From Mesorhizobium sp. WSM3862 (lineage in GTDB: Bacteria > Pseudomonadota > Alphaproteobacteria > Rhizobiales > Rhizobiaceae), in NCBI RefSeq assembly GCF_002294985.1, contig NZ_NSGE01000004.1, forward strand, positions 496,001 to 560,000: a stretch of 64,000 bases of DNA, read 5' to 3'. Shown in pieces: positions 1 to 9,991 of the stretch. The notes beneath the pieces were generated by a model that had not been told where the DNA came from, searched no databases, and saw nothing but the letters and a program-made list of their open reading frames with translations. Position 1 is the stretch's first letter. Each line of letters begins with the position of its first letter. The translations under genes were made by a program, and so were the position numbers.

Positions 1-681
1 GGTGACATGCAGCAGGCCGTCGATGCCGCCGAGGTCGACGAACGCACCGTAGTCGGTGATGTTCTTGACCACGCCCTCGACAACCTGGCCCTCCTCGAGG
101 TTCTGCACGATTTCCGAACGCTGTTCGGCGCGGCTCTCCTCGAGCACGGTGCGGCGCGACACCACGATGTTGCCGCGGCGGCGATCCATCTTGAGGATCT
201 CGAAGGGCTGCGGGTTGTGCATCAGCGGCGAGACGTCGCGGATCGGACGGATGTCGACCTGGCTGCGCGGCAGGAACGCCACGGCGCCGTCGAGATCGAC
301 GGTGAAGCCGCCCTTGACCTGGTTGAAGATGACGCCTTCGACGCGCTCACCCTTGGTGAACTTCTCTTCGAGGCGCACCCAGCTCTCCTCGCGGCGGGCC
401 TTCTCGCGCGACAGCATGGCCTCGCCAAGCGCGTTCTCGATGCGCTCGACATAGACCTCGACGGTGTCGCCGACCTTGAGGGCGGAATCCTTGCCCTTGG
501 CGCCGAATTCCTTCAGCGGCACGCGGCCTTCGACCTTGAGGCCGACATCGATGATGGCCATGTCCTTTTCGATCGCGGTGATCGTGCCCCGGACAACCTG
601 GCCCTCGCCGGAATGGCCGGCGGTGAATGATTCTTCGAGCATGCTCGCGAAATCATCGCGAGTGGGATTTGCAGCTGACAT
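1..681 (-). CDS. rpsA: 30S ribosomal protein S1, 3' end outside window
   Basis: Component of the small ribosomal subunit that binds mRNA during initiation. 227 codons are present and the gene runs off the left edge. The translation starts MSAANPTRDDFASMLEESF and continues through S1 (OB-fold) repeats, with recognisable stretches such as VVRGTITAIEKDMAIIDVGLK and FLPRSQVDIRPIRDVSPLM. The ATG at 679-681 follows an AGGAGAAAC ribosome-binding site. In Rhizobiales rpsA usually lies directly downstream of cmk in the same direction; here about 1.3 kb carrying a transporter gene and a cmk remnant separate them. Identification is certain; only the C-terminal part is missing. Confidence 0.97.
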   Translation of the reverse strand, partial: MSAANPTRDDFASMLEESFTAGHSGEGQVVRGTITAIEKDMAIIDVGLKVEGRVPLKEFGAKGKDSALKVGDTVEVYVERIENALGEAMLSREKARREESWVRLEEKFTKGERVEGVIFNQVKGGFTVDLDGAVAFLPRSQVDIRPIRDVSPLMHNPQPFEILKMDRRRGNIVVSRRTVLEESRAEQRSEIVQNLEEGQVVEGVVKNITDYGAFVDLGGIDGLLHVT

Positions 682-884
682 TGTTTCTCCTGGAATGCTT
701 CGCACAACAAGCGAAGCGGGCGCCGTGGGTTAGCGTTGCGTGAGCCTGCCGGCGTTCCGGGCTGAAGAGCCCTCGGCCGCTTAAGCGGCAAGTCCGGCGC
801 ATAGAGAATGCTGGCAGGCTGGTTCGTGCCCGATATGGGTATTTTCATCGCCTCCGGCAACGGAAAACACGAGGAAAACCCGCA

Positions 885-990
885 TCAGGCCTTGTTTCTC
901 TTGGCCAGCAGTCTTTGATGGTTAGCCATGGCCGCCAGAAACGCGGTCTCTATAGACACTTCGCCGGTGTCAGGCAAGTGCGCGTCGCGG
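885..990 (-). pseudogene. Remnant of the 3' end of cmk (cytidylate kinase)
   Basis: Read on the minus strand, this stretch encodes RDAHLPDTGEVSIETAFLAA and then MANHQRLLAKRNKA and a stop. It matches the C-terminus of the intact cmk at 1983-2090 ([20 protein letters not shown] then [14 protein letters not shown] and a stop) in the same frame. At the DNA level the block around GCCATGGCCGCCAGAAACGC is shared exactly. The remnant sits where the cmk end is expected, next to rpsA. Similarity upstream of about position 1010 is not convincing. It is best read as the leftover tail of an ancestral or exchanged cmk. Confidence 0.75.
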
Positions 991-1082
991 CGGTGCGCGT
1001 GCTCGCCCGAATGTTTTTGCGATTACGCGTTCGCGGTTGCAGTTCTTTTTTGCCGACATGGATTGTCACGGGGAGCATCACC

Positions 1083-1973
1083 ATGCAGTCAAGCGCCACT
1101 TTCAACATCTTCCTGCCGGTTGCCCTCGTCATTATCATGCTGGGGCTTGGCCTGTCGCTCAAGCTCCAGGACTTCTTGCAGGTGGTGCTGCGACCGAAGG
1201 CCCTCCTGGTGGCTCTTATCGTGCAGATACTGGTTCTTCCCGTCCTTTGCTTCGGCATCGTGTCGGTTTCGGCTTTGCCGCCTGCCATGGCGGTCGGCAT
1301 GATGCTGCTCGCGGCCAGTCCCGGCGCCCCGTCCGCGGTCCTCTTCACTCACCTTGCCAAGGGCGATACGGCGCTCAGCCTGACGCTGACGGCGATCAGC
1401 TCAATGGTGGCGCTGGTGTCGGTGCCATTGATCACCAATTTTTCGCTGCTGCATTTCTATGGCGCCGGGCACGTCATCCCGCTGCCGATCGAGAAATTCC
1501 TGCAGTTCTTTGCCGTTGTGCTTGTCCCGGTTTCGATCGGAGTTGCCGTCCGGCACCGCTACACGGCCCTGGCCGAGCGCCTGGAGGGGCCCGTCAAGCT
1601 ACTGGCGACGCTTTTTCTTGCGGCGGTCGTTATTTTTGCCGTCGTCGATCAGCGGCAGGTTATCGTGACCTGGGGGCCCATTGTCGGCTTTGCCGCCTTT
1701 GCCTTCAACGTGGTGAGCATGGCGCTCGGCTACGCCGTTCCGTCGCTGCTGCGCCTGGAAAGGCGGCAGGCGGTCGCCATCACCATGGCAACGGCCATCC
1801 ACAACGCCGCGTTCGTCATAGCCCTGGCGCTTAGCGAATATCTCCTCAACAACGCCGAAATGGCGATCCCGCCAGCGCTTTATGCCTTGATTGCCTATGT
1901 CACCGCGGCGGTTTTCGTAGCCGTCCTGAGCAGGTCAGGCAGACATGCGATCGAAGGCACGATCCGGTCGTGA
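1083..1973 (+). CDS. Bile acid:sodium symporter (BASS) family transporter
   Basis: Inner-membrane carrier of the BASS/SBF fold, 296 residues with about nine to ten hydrophobic segments. Family members move bile acids or small organic anions with sodium; the substrate here is unknown. Conserved-looking segments include MMLLAASPGAPSAVLFTHLA and the polar stretch ATAIHNAAFVIALALSEY near the C-terminus. The ATG at 1083 was chosen because GGGGAG lies 8 bases upstream and the protein then begins with a membrane segment; a longer frame from 915 would add a basic, non-family extension and run over the cmk remnant. The gene stands alone on the plus strand between two copies of the cmk 3' end, which suggests insertion. 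Confidence 0.85.
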   Translation: MQSSATFNIFLPVALVIIMLGLGLSLKLQDFLQVVLRPKALLVALIVQILVLPVLCFGIVSVSALPPAMAVGMMLLAASPGAPSAVLFTHLAKGDTALSLTLTAISSMVALVSVPLITNFSLLHFYGAGHVIPLPIEKFLQFFAVVLVPVSIGVAVRHRYTALAERLEGPVKLLATLFLAAVVIFAVVDQRQVIVTWGPIVGFAAFAFNVVSMALGYAVPSLLRLERRQAVAITMATAIHNAAFVIALALSEYLLNNAEMAIPPALYALIAYVTAAVFVAVLSRSGRHAIEGTIRS

Positions 1974-1982
1974 CAGCCAAGC

Positions 1983-2633
1983 TCAGGCGAGGTCTTTCGC
2001 GGCCATGGCGCGGTCAACGATTGCCATGGCCGCCAGAAACGCGGCCTCGATTGCCATGTCGCTGGTGTCGAGCAAGTGCGCGTCCGCCGCCGGCTTGAGC
2101 GGCGAGTCGGTACGGCCCATATCGCGCTCGTCGCGGCGCTCGATGTCGGCGAGGATCGTGGCAAAATCGGCGCTGCCGCCCATGCTCTCGATCTCGGCCA
2201 GCCGGCGCCTTGCCCGCACTTCCGCGCTCGCTGTGACATAGAGCTTGATATCGGCGTCGGGACACACGACCGTGCCGATGTCGCGTCCGTCGAGCACCGC
2301 GCCTGGCGGCGCCTTGGCGAACTCGCGCTGCTTATCGACCAGGATGCGCCGGACCGACGGAATGACGGCGACCTTTGAGGCGGCCTCGCCCACCGCATGC
2401 GCCGAAAGCACCGTGCGGTCGAGGTTCGAAAGATCGACTTGGCGAGCCGCGGTTTCCGCCGCCGAGACATTGTCGAGCGGCAGACCGAGCTCGAGCAGCT
2501 TATGGGCGACGGCGCGATAGGTGAGGCCGGTATCGAGCAGGTTCAGCCGGTAATGATCGGCGAGCCGGCGAGCGAGTGTGCCCTTGCCGGCGCCCGCGGG
2601 GCCGTCGATTGCGATGGTAAAGGGGGTGCTCAT
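1983..2633 (-). CDS. cmk: Cytidylate kinase
   Basis: Phosphorylates CMP and dCMP with ATP in the cytoplasm. 216 residues, normal for the family. The N-terminus [19 protein letters not shown] holds the P-loop (about residues 10-18), followed by [11 protein letters not shown] and later [20 protein letters not shown] and [19 protein letters not shown], all typical of bacterial CMP kinase. The ATG at 2633 is chosen over a longer frame because the product then starts at the standard position. The C-terminal coding block is duplicated at 885-990. Confidence 0.96.
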   Translation of the reverse strand: MSTPFTIAIDGPAGAGKGTLARRLADHYRLNLLDTGLTYRAVAHKLLELGLPLDNVSAAETAARQVDLSNLDRTVLSAHAVGEAASKVAVIPSVRRILVDKQREFAKAPPGAVLDGRDIGTVVCPDADIKLYVTASAEVRARRRLAEIESMGGSADFATILADIERRDERDMGRTDSPLKPAADAHLLDTSDMAIEAAFLAAMAIVDRAMAAKDLA

Positions 2634-2697
2634 TGGCTCGCCTCGAACGATAGGCGCAATGAGCAAGATGAGCGCCGCGATCCTTCGCGCGCCCCTC

Positions 2698-2835
2698 TGT
2701 CCTGCCGGACATCTCCCCCGCTTGGGGGGAGATCAGCCGTCATCGCGGCTTGCGCCAATTGTCTAAGTTGCAGGATTGAGCGGAGCGCCGGAGCCGCCAA
2801 TCTCCCCCCTTGCGGGGGAGATGTCCGGCAGGACA
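2698..2835. repeat. 138-bp element with perfect 22-bp terminal inverted repeats (MITE-like)
   Basis: The first 22 bases (2698-2719, starting TGTCCTGCCGGACATCTC) and the last 22 (2814-2835, ending GTCCGGCAGGACA) are perfect reverse complements. Inside each end is a smaller hairpin of C and G runs (CTCCCCCGCTTGGGGGGAG and CTCCCCCCTTGCGGGGGAG). It fills the gap between cmk and aroA, encodes nothing, and could fold into a long stem in the transcript. The form matches small non-autonomous or palindromic intergenic elements common in rhizobial genomes. Confidence 0.85.
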
Positions 2836-2887
2836 AAGCAGGGTGCTGTTCCGCCTGCATCTCGGTTCGGCTCCAACCCATCGCCCG

Positions 2888-4309
<1,422 letters not shown>

Positions 4310-4440
4310 TCACGGCGCGCCGCAATGGTCATCCCCTCACGCGGGCCTTCGAATGCAAGGTTTTGCGATGCCGGCTTTTGGCTTTGACAGCGCGGAAAAC
4401 TGCGGTTAAGGGGACCATTCTTTTTTTGACGAGGCTTGCT

Positions 4441-4836
4441 GTGGCAAAACCTGAACTTGGCACAAAACGTGTCGACCCCGAAACGGGGCGGAAATTCTAC
4501 GATCTGAACAAGGACCCGATCGTCTCGCCCTACACCGGCAAGAGCTATCCGCGCTCCTATTTCGAGGAAGGCAAGATTTCCGCGATCGAGGACGATGAGG
4601 ACGTCGCCGAGAAGGAAGTCGATTCCGAGGAGGAAGAAGGCGCCGAAATCGTCTCGCTCGAAGATGCGGACGAAGAGACCAAGGGCGGCGGCGACGATTT
4701 GCCCGATCTCGGTGACGACGAGGATGATGTCGATCTCGGTGACGATGACGATGACACCTTCCTTGCCGACGAGGAGGAAGAGGACGACGACGTTTCCGAT
4801 ATGATCGGCGTCGGCGACGACGAGGACGAGGTCTGA
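4441..4836 (+). CDS. TIGR02300 / FYDLN acid domain protein
   Basis: A 131-residue protein of unknown function, conserved in alphaproteobacteria. The N-terminal part contains KPELGTKRVDPETGRKFYDL, including the diagnostic FYDLN motif and the PIVSPYTGKSYP stretch. The C-terminal two thirds is extremely acidic (long runs of Asp and Glu), so it is probably disordered. The start is a GTG at 4441, since conserved homology begins exactly there; in-frame sequence upstream to 4246 is basic and overlaps the divergent aroA promoter region. Antisense frames rich in Ser and Arg are composition shadows. Confidence 0.92.
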   Translation: MAKPELGTKRVDPETGRKFYDLNKDPIVSPYTGKSYPRSYFEEGKISAIEDDEDVAEKEVDSEEEEGAEIVSLEDADEETKGGGDDLPDLGDDEDDVDLGDDDDDTFLADEEEEDDDVSDMIGVGDDEDEV

Positions 4837-5012
4837 TTTCGGCCCCGGCGCGATTGTTTGCCGGCCATCTTGACCTGTGACGAAAAAGCGGCTTTTCAAG
4901 GCTTGATCTTGACCGAAGGCGGCGCTAGAAGCCGCCAGCACTAAACGACGGCGCGGTGCCCAACCGCGCCGGATCTCTTCGCCGGAAACGGCGCCGGCTG
5001 ACTGCCGGGAGT

Positions 5013-5088
<76 letters not shown>

Positions 5089-5103
5089 AACAGTCTTTCT
5101 GTG

Positions 5104-5568
5104 ATGCTCGGTTTCGCGGCATTGGCGCTTGTCGCTTGTGAATCGGTATCCGAGGCCCCGCCTCCTCCTCAACCTGCCCCGGCTGCTGTCGCGGCTCCCG
5201 CTGTCCCGGACACTGCGGTGCTCGACCAAACCGTGGCGATCACGCCTCCGGGCAAGAGTGTCCCCGCCCGATATGCGGCGTTTTCAGGCATTTGGGCGGG
5301 ACGGCTGGATGGCACCTTTGAAGGCAAGCTGGCCGTGCTGACCGTTTCACCGGCCGGGCAGGTGACGGTCAGCTACGCGTGGGGCGATATGGCCGACAAC
5401 AAGCCGGGGATCGCCGACGGCGCCGGCAGGATCGCCGGGAACACATTAAAGCTTGGACGCCTGCCGAACGGCGCAGACATCACGTTTACGATGCAGCCTG
5501 ACGGAACGCTTGCCGGCACCTACACGCTTGCCGGCCAGACCTATAAGGGCCAGTTCGCCAAGCAATAG
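5104..5568 (+). CDS. Putative small lipoprotein, function unknown
   Basis: 154 residues from the ATG at 5104 (GTG at 5101 is also possible). The start MLGFAALALVACESVSEAP looks like a short signal sequence with a lipobox LVAC, so Cys12 would be the lipidated residue. Unusually, the n-region lacks Lys or Arg. A Pro/Ala-rich linker (PPPPQPAPAAVAAP) follows, then a beta-rich domain of about 100 residues with Gly-rich repeats such as FSGIWAGRLDGTFEGKLAVL and GTLAGTYTLAGQTYKGQF. The frame extends backwards into the tRNA, but that part is not plausible. No clear ribosome-binding site is seen; the true 5' end may have been altered at the tRNA. Confidence 0.7.
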   Translation: MLGFAALALVACESVSEAPPPPQPAPAAVAAPAVPDTAVLDQTVAITPPGKSVPARYAAFSGIWAGRLDGTFEGKLAVLTVSPAGQVTVSYAWGDMADNKPGIADGAGRIAGNTLKLGRLPNGADITFTMQPDGTLAGTYTLAGQTYKGQFAKQ

Positions 5569-5630
5569 CGGCGGGCGGTCGCGTCGCCTTCTGCCGTGTC
5601 GGCCGGGCTCGAATCGGCTATGCCTCTCCC

Positions 5631-6347
5631 ATGCAGGAAACGTCCCTCTATGCACCGGTGAAGCGGTTCCTCGAGAGCCTCGACTTCACCGTCAAAGGCG
5701 AGGTCGGCGGCTGCGACATCGTCGGGTTGCGCGAAGGCGAGCCGCCCGTGGTCGTCATCTGCGAGCTGAAGCTGCAGTTCAATCTCGAGCTCGTTCTGCA
5801 AGGCGTCGATCGGGCGGCGGCCTGCGACGAGGTCTGGCTCGCCGCGCGGATGTCGGCGCGCGGCAAGGGCCGCGAGCACGATCGACGTTTTCGCGCGCTC
5901 TGCCGCCGGCTCGGCTTCGGCCTGCTCGCGGTCGACGGGAAAGGCAAGGTCGAGTTGCTGCTCAGCCCGGCCGCCGTGCCGCCGCGGCGCGACCCGAGGC
6001 GGCGCTCGCGGCTGGTCGAGGAGCATCACCGCCGCAAGGGCGATCCCTCCATCGGCGGCAGCACGCGGCAAAAGCCGATCATGACCGCATACCGCCAGGA
6101 AGCAATTGCCTGCGCCGCCGCCATGGCCGACGGCCCGAAGCGGCCGCGCGATTTGAAACTCGTCGCGCCCCGCGCGGCCAGCATCCTGCTGCACAACTAT
6201 TATGGCTGGTTCGCCAGGGCCGAGCACGGCATCTACGCTCTGACCGAACTCGGGCAGGCTGCCTTGCTGTCGCAAGGGGGCCTCGAAGGACCGCTGCAGG
6301 TCGCTCCGTTTCAAGTCGAGCAGCTTGGAGCGAAGCTCGGCGCGTGA
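5631..6347 (+). CDS. DUF2161 family protein, PD-(D/E)XK nuclease-like fold
   Basis: 238 residues. The N-terminal half has the nuclease-fold core: GEVGGCDIVGL supplies the Asp and VVVICELKLQFN the E-x-K pair about 20 residues later. The C-terminal region (PIMTAYRQEAIACAAAMADG, then a winged-helix-like stretch ending YGIYALTELGQAALL style) resembles the rest of the DUF2161 family. These proteins are predicted phosphodiesterases or nucleases with no established role. The ATG at 5631 follows the lipoprotein after about 60 bases; no functional link is apparent. Basic Arg-rich linker near residues 115-130. Confidence 0.8.
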   Translation: MQETSLYAPVKRFLESLDFTVKGEVGGCDIVGLREGEPPVVVICELKLQFNLELVLQGVDRAAACDEVWLAARMSARGKGREHDRRFRALCRRLGFGLLAVDGKGKVELLLSPAAVPPRRDPRRRSRLVEEHHRRKGDPSIGGSTRQKPIMTAYRQEAIACAAAMADGPKRPRDLKLVAPRAASILLHNYYGWFARAEHGIYALTELGQAALLSQGGLEGPLQVAPFQVEQLGAKLGA

Positions 6348-6441
6348 CCGGCTGACGCCGCCCACGCACCCGTCGGCAATCGATCGAAATCGCCGAATCC
6401 ACTACGGCCTGGTTGACTCACCTCTTCGTTCATGCAGAAAT

Positions 6442-6452
6442 TGGTTGGACCA
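6442..6452. promoter_or_regulatory. FadR/GntR-type operator candidate (TGGT-N3-ACCA)
   Basis: TGGTTGGACCA is a perfect TGGT-N3-ACCA dyad, the core recognised by many FadR-subfamily GntR repressors. It lies 30 bases before the GTG of the GntR gene at 6482; a further TGGTTGACTCA half-like site is at 6410-6420. The position suggests autoregulation and control of the following ABC transporter genes. Confidence 0.55.
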
Positions 6453-6481
6453 TTGAACCACTTTCGGATTGATTCACCAGC

Positions 6482-7213
6482 GTGACCGACCCTCTCCCGC
6501 CGATCCAGACGACGGCCCGCGATGATGCGGTCCTGAAGGCGTTGGCCGGCTTCGTGCGGCAGGAGGCGCTGGTTCCCGGTGAAAAACTGCCGACCGAGCG
6601 CATCCTGGCCGAGCGCCTTAAGGTCAGCCGCAACACGGTTCGCGAGGCACTCACCCGCTGGGAGGGGCTGGGCCTCGTAGAGCGGCGCCAGGGCAGCGGC
6701 ACTTACCTCAAGGCGGCGGTTTCGCCCGACATGCTGCACATGCCGCTGACCCTCGCCGGCGGCAACGACTTTGCCGGCCTGATGCGCACCCTGGAGATCC
6801 GCCGCGCGCTGGAGGCCGAGGCCGCCGCTCTTTGCGCCGTCCGCGCCGGCAAGGCTGAGGTCGCCGAGATCGAGCGCAAGCTCGACATCATGGAAGAAGC
6901 CTTCCACAGCCGCGCCGGCATGTCGTCGGAGGAAGACTGGGAGTTCCACCAGTCGGTCTACCGCGCCTCCGGCAATCCGCTGTTCGAGCAGATCATCAGC
7001 GCCATGCACGAGCTGTTCCACCGCTTCTGGGAGCATCCGCTCGGCGTGCGCGATTTCGGCCATGCCAGCTTTCCCTATCACCGCACCATCTTCGACCGCA
7101 TCGCCGCGCACGACCCGGAGGGAGCCCGGGCCGAAGCGCTGAAGCTCATCGCTACTGTCGAAAACGACTTGAAGCGCGGCGCCGCCAACCTCAAGCTTTT
7201 GGACCGCAAATGA
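6482..7213 (+). CDS. FadR-subfamily GntR transcriptional regulator
   Basis: 243 residues. The N-terminal winged helix spans about residues 15-78, with PGEKLPTERILAERLKVSRN and TVREALTRWEGLGLVERRQG as the typical GntR signature. An FCD ligand-binding domain follows (about 100-230), containing the metal-site pattern EFHQSVYRASGNPLFEQ and a later His (FPYHRTIF). The start is GTG at 6482, preceded by an operator-like palindrome. The 3' end overlaps the next gene by ATGA, so it is the first gene of the PLP-enzyme/ABC importer operon and probably senses a metabolite of that system. Confidence 0.9.
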   Translation: MTDPLPPIQTTARDDAVLKALAGFVRQEALVPGEKLPTERILAERLKVSRNTVREALTRWEGLGLVERRQGSGTYLKAAVSPDMLHMPLTLAGGNDFAGLMRTLEIRRALEAEAAALCAVRAGKAEVAEIERKLDIMEEAFHSRAGMSSEEDWEFHQSVYRASGNPLFEQIISAMHELFHRFWEHPLGVRDFGHASFPYHRTIFDRIAAHDPEGARAEALKLIATVENDLKRGAANLKLLDRK

Positions 7214-8412
7214 ACGAGCATCCCACAGGGTTCGACCCGGCTTCTTTGGCCAGCGACTATCTCGGCGAGGCGGCGACGCTTCTCGCGCATGACGATCCGT
7301 TTCCCGGCGGCGCTGTGGTGCCGCCGATCTACCAGACATCGCTCTTCACCTTCGACAATTACGCCGAAATGGCCGACACCTTTGCCGGCAGGAGAAGGCA
7401 GCCGATCTATTCGCGCGGCGACAACCCGACGGTGATGGAATTCGAGGCGCGCGTCGCGGCCTTGGAAGGTGCGGAAGCCGCGCGGGGCTTTTCCAGCGGC
7501 ATGGCGGCGATCAGCGCCACCGTGCTCGCCTTCGTCGGCGCCGGCGAACGGATCGTTGCCGTACGCAATTGCTATGGCGACGCTTACCGCCTGTTCGAGC
7601 GCCTGTTCCCGCGCTTGCAAATCAAGGTCGACTATGTCGACGGCTCGGACCCCGATGCGGTGGCGGCGGCGCTTCCGGGCGCCAAGCTGCTCTACCTCGA
7701 AAGCCCGACCTCGATGATGTTCGAGCTGCAGGACATTGAGCACCTGACGCGGCTGGCGAAGAGTGAGGGCATCGTCACCACCATCGACAATTCCTGGGCG
7801 ACGCCCGTCTTCCAGAAGCCGATTTCGCATGGTGTCGATCTGGTGCTGCACTCGGCTTCGAAATATCTCGGCGGCCACAGCGACACCGTCGCCGGGGTGG
7901 TGGCGGGCTCGGCCGCGCATATCAAGCACATTAACGAGCAGACCTATTCATCGCTTGGCGGCAAGCTGTCGCCTTTCGAGGGCTGGCTTCTGTTGCGCGG
8001 CCTGCGCACGCTGCCGCTGCGGTTGCCGCATCATATGAAGAGCGGTCTCACGCTCGCCGAGCGGCTGAAGGCGCATGGCAAGGTCGAGCGGGTCAACCAT
8101 CCCGCCTACTCCAATCATCCCGGCAAGAAGACGCTTGCCGGCTATGCCGGGCTGTTCTCTTTCGAGGTCGCGGAGGATGTCGACATTCCGGCTTTCATCG
8201 ACGCGCTGAAGCTGTTCCGCATCGGCGTCAGCTGGGGCGGCCATGAAAGCCTGGTCGTGCCCGCCAAGGCCTCGCTCGAGCAGACGCCGGGTCTCAATTC
8301 GATGGCGCGCTTCGGCGTCAGCCCCCGAACCATCCGCTTCAATGTCGGATTGGAGAATGTCGAGGATCTTTGGGCCGACATCGCCCAGGCCTTCGACAAG
8401 GCAAAAAAATAA
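7210..8412 (+). CDS. PLP-dependent Cys/Met metabolism enzyme (cystathionine beta-lyase-like)
   Basis: 400 residues, full length for the Cys/Met_Meta_PP family of transsulfuration enzymes. The cofactor lysine is Lys218 in LHSASKYLGGHSD; other family blocks are YSRGDNPTVMEFEARVAALEG, FSSGMAAISATVLAF and TIDNSWATPVFQKP. The family includes cystathionine lyases and synthases; the exact reaction cannot be settled. It overlaps the upstream GntR gene by ATGA and is followed 25 bases later by a solute-binding protein, so it probably acts on an imported substrate or a product derived from it, which is unusual for an importer of the sugar class. Confidence 0.85.
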   Translation: MNEHPTGFDPASLASDYLGEAATLLAHDDPFPGGAVVPPIYQTSLFTFDNYAEMADTFAGRRRQPIYSRGDNPTVMEFEARVAALEGAEAARGFSSGMAAISATVLAFVGAGERIVAVRNCYGDAYRLFERLFPRLQIKVDYVDGSDPDAVAAALPGAKLLYLESPTSMMFELQDIEHLTRLAKSEGIVTTIDNSWATPVFQKPISHGVDLVLHSASKYLGGHSDTVAGVVAGSAAHIKHINEQTYSSLGGKLSPFEGWLLLRGLRTLPLRLPHHMKSGLTLAERLKAHGKVERVNHPAYSNHPGKKTLAGYAGLFSFEVAEDVDIPAFIDALKLFRIGVSWGGHESLVVPAKASLEQTPGLNSMARFGVSPRTIRFNVGLENVEDLWADIAQAFDKAKK

Positions 8413-8437
8413 GGTGTTCAAAATGGGAGTTCCGAAC

Positions 8438-9715
8438 ATGAAAAGACTGACAATCCTGCTTGCCGCCGCTGCCGGCCTCGCGATTTCCGCCGGGGCCGCG
8501 CTGGCCGACACCACCATCAAGATGGTCGAGGTCATCACCAGCCCGCCGCGCACCGAATTCCTGAAGAAGCAGATCGCCGAATTCGAGCAGGCCAATCCCG
8601 GCATCAAGGTCGAGCTCGTCTCGCTGCCTTGGGGTCAGGCGTTCGAGAAGTTTCTCACCATGGTTCAGGCCGGCGACACGCCCGACGTGGTCGAGATGCC
8701 GGAGCGCTGGATGGGCCTCTATGCCAACAACGGGCAGCTCGAGGATCTCGGCCCCTACATGGCCAAATGGGACGACGCCAAGACGCTCGGCGACCGCGCC
8801 AAGCAGTTCGGCTCGACAGTCAACAACACGCAGTTCATGATCCCTTACGGCTACTATGTGAACGCGCTGTTCTGGAACAAGAAGCTGTTCAAGGAAGCGG
8901 GTCTTGACCGTCCGCCGGAAAACCTCGACGAGTTCGTCGAGTTCTCCAAGAAGATCTCCGCCATCCCCGGCAAATATGGCTACTGCCTGCGCGGCGGGCC
9001 CGGCGCCTTCAACGGCATGCACATGTTCATGAACATCGCCGCCGGCAAGGGGGGCTACTTCACCGAGGACGGCACCTCGACCATCAATGACGAGGGCTCG
9101 GTCAAGGGGCTGCAGATGCTGGCCGACATGTACAAGAACGGCCTGGCGCCGAAGGATTCCGTGAGCTGGGGCTTCAACGAGACGGTGACCGGCTTCTATT
9201 CCGGCACCTGCGCCATGCTCAACCAGGATCCGGACGCGCTGCTCGGCATCGCCGACAAGATGAGCGCCGACGACTTTGCGGTCGCGCCGCTGCCGGTCGG
9301 CCCGAGCGGCAAATCCTATCCGACGCTGGGCTATGCCGGCTGGTCGATGTTCGCCAATTCGCAGCACAAGGACGAAGCCTGGAAGCTGATGGCGACGCTG
9401 CTGTCGCCCAAGGACAATCTGGAATGGGCCAAGGAAGTCGGCGTCGTCCCGATCCACAACGGCGCCGATCAGGACGCCCACTTCAAGACCGAGCAGTTCA
9501 AGGGCTGGTTCACCGAGCTCAACGACAGCTCGAAATATGAAATGGTGACGCCGCCGACGCATCTGGAAAACCTCGGCAACTTCGTCGACCAGGTGGCGAT
9601 CAAGAACTTCCAGGAAGTGCTGCTTGGCCAGAAGCCGGCCAAGCAGGTGGCCGACGAGTGGGCGGCGTTCCTGACCAAGGAGCAGCAGGCCTGGCTGGCC
9701 AAGAACAAGAAGTGA
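8438..9715 (+). CDS. ABC transporter periplasmic substrate-binding protein (family 1, sugar type)
   Basis: 425 residues. MKRLTILLAAAAGLAISAG and the following Ala-rich stretch form a Sec signal peptide with probable cleavage after ALA at about residue 23. The mature protein is a family 1 solute-binding protein: FEQANPGIKVELVSLPWGQ, a central YYVNALFWNKKLFKEAGLD hinge region and the C-terminal WAAFLTKEQQAWL. The ATG at 8438 is preferred because GGGAG at 8425-8429 is well spaced; an ATG at 8423 is also in frame. It delivers a ligand, probably a carbohydrate or polyol, to the two permeases downstream. A repeat-rich 276-base gap follows. Confidence 0.9.
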   Translation: MKRLTILLAAAAGLAISAGAALADTTIKMVEVITSPPRTEFLKKQIAEFEQANPGIKVELVSLPWGQAFEKFLTMVQAGDTPDVVEMPERWMGLYANNGQLEDLGPYMAKWDDAKTLGDRAKQFGSTVNNTQFMIPYGYYVNALFWNKKLFKEAGLDRPPENLDEFVEFSKKISAIPGKYGYCLRGGPGAFNGMHMFMNIAAGKGGYFTEDGTSTINDEGSVKGLQMLADMYKNGLAPKDSVSWGFNETVTGFYSGTCAMLNQDPDALLGIADKMSADDFAVAPLPVGPSGKSYPTLGYAGWSMFANSQHKDEAWKLMATLLSPKDNLEWAKEVGVVPIHNGADQDAHFKTEQFKGWFTELNDSSKYEMVTPPTHLENLGNFVDQVAIKNFQEVLLGQKPAKQVADEWAAFLTKEQQAWLAKNKK

Positions 9716-9991
9716 CCTTTCTTCCTTCTCCCCGCTTGCAGGGAGAAGGTGTCACCCGATGAATGTCGCCCAAAAGTGCGAAGCGGTTTTGGGAGAACGA
9801 CATTCAGGGACAAGTGACGGATGAGGGGCAGCGCCGAATCCTGAAAGTCGGCTCCGCTCCTCATCTGCCTGCCCTCCTCCGCAGCAGCTGCGCTGCAGCT
9901 ACGGAGGGTGAACCGGCGTCTTCTCTCCGTAGAATGGGGAGAAGGACGCTGTCGCCACGCTGGCCTCACCATCACCCGTAGAGCCAAATCG
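9716..9991. repeat. Intergenic mosaic of palindromic repeats inside the ABC operon
   Basis: No gene is seen here. The stretch holds a short hairpin CTTCTCCCCGCTTGCAGGGA/GAAG near 9722, a 47-base palindrome at 9760-9806 (outer arms TGAATGTCG/CGACATTCA, inner arms CCCAAAA/TTTTGGG), a GCAGCAGCTGCGCTGCAGCT palindrome around 9882-9901 and another TCTCCGTAG...GGGGAGAAGG segment. Placed just after the binding-protein gene, such structures could hold up 3' exonucleases and keep that message more abundant than the permease part. Confidence 0.7.

Noticed and set aside
915..1082. N-terminal extension of the BASS transporter from an ATG at 915
   Set aside because: The extra 56 residues are basic and cross the cmk remnant; the ATG at 1083 has a good GGGGAG site and gives a normal membrane protein start.
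4557..4868. Ser-rich frame antisense to the FYDLN-acid gene
   Set aside because: It mirrors the Asp/Glu codons of the acidic protein and has no independent support.
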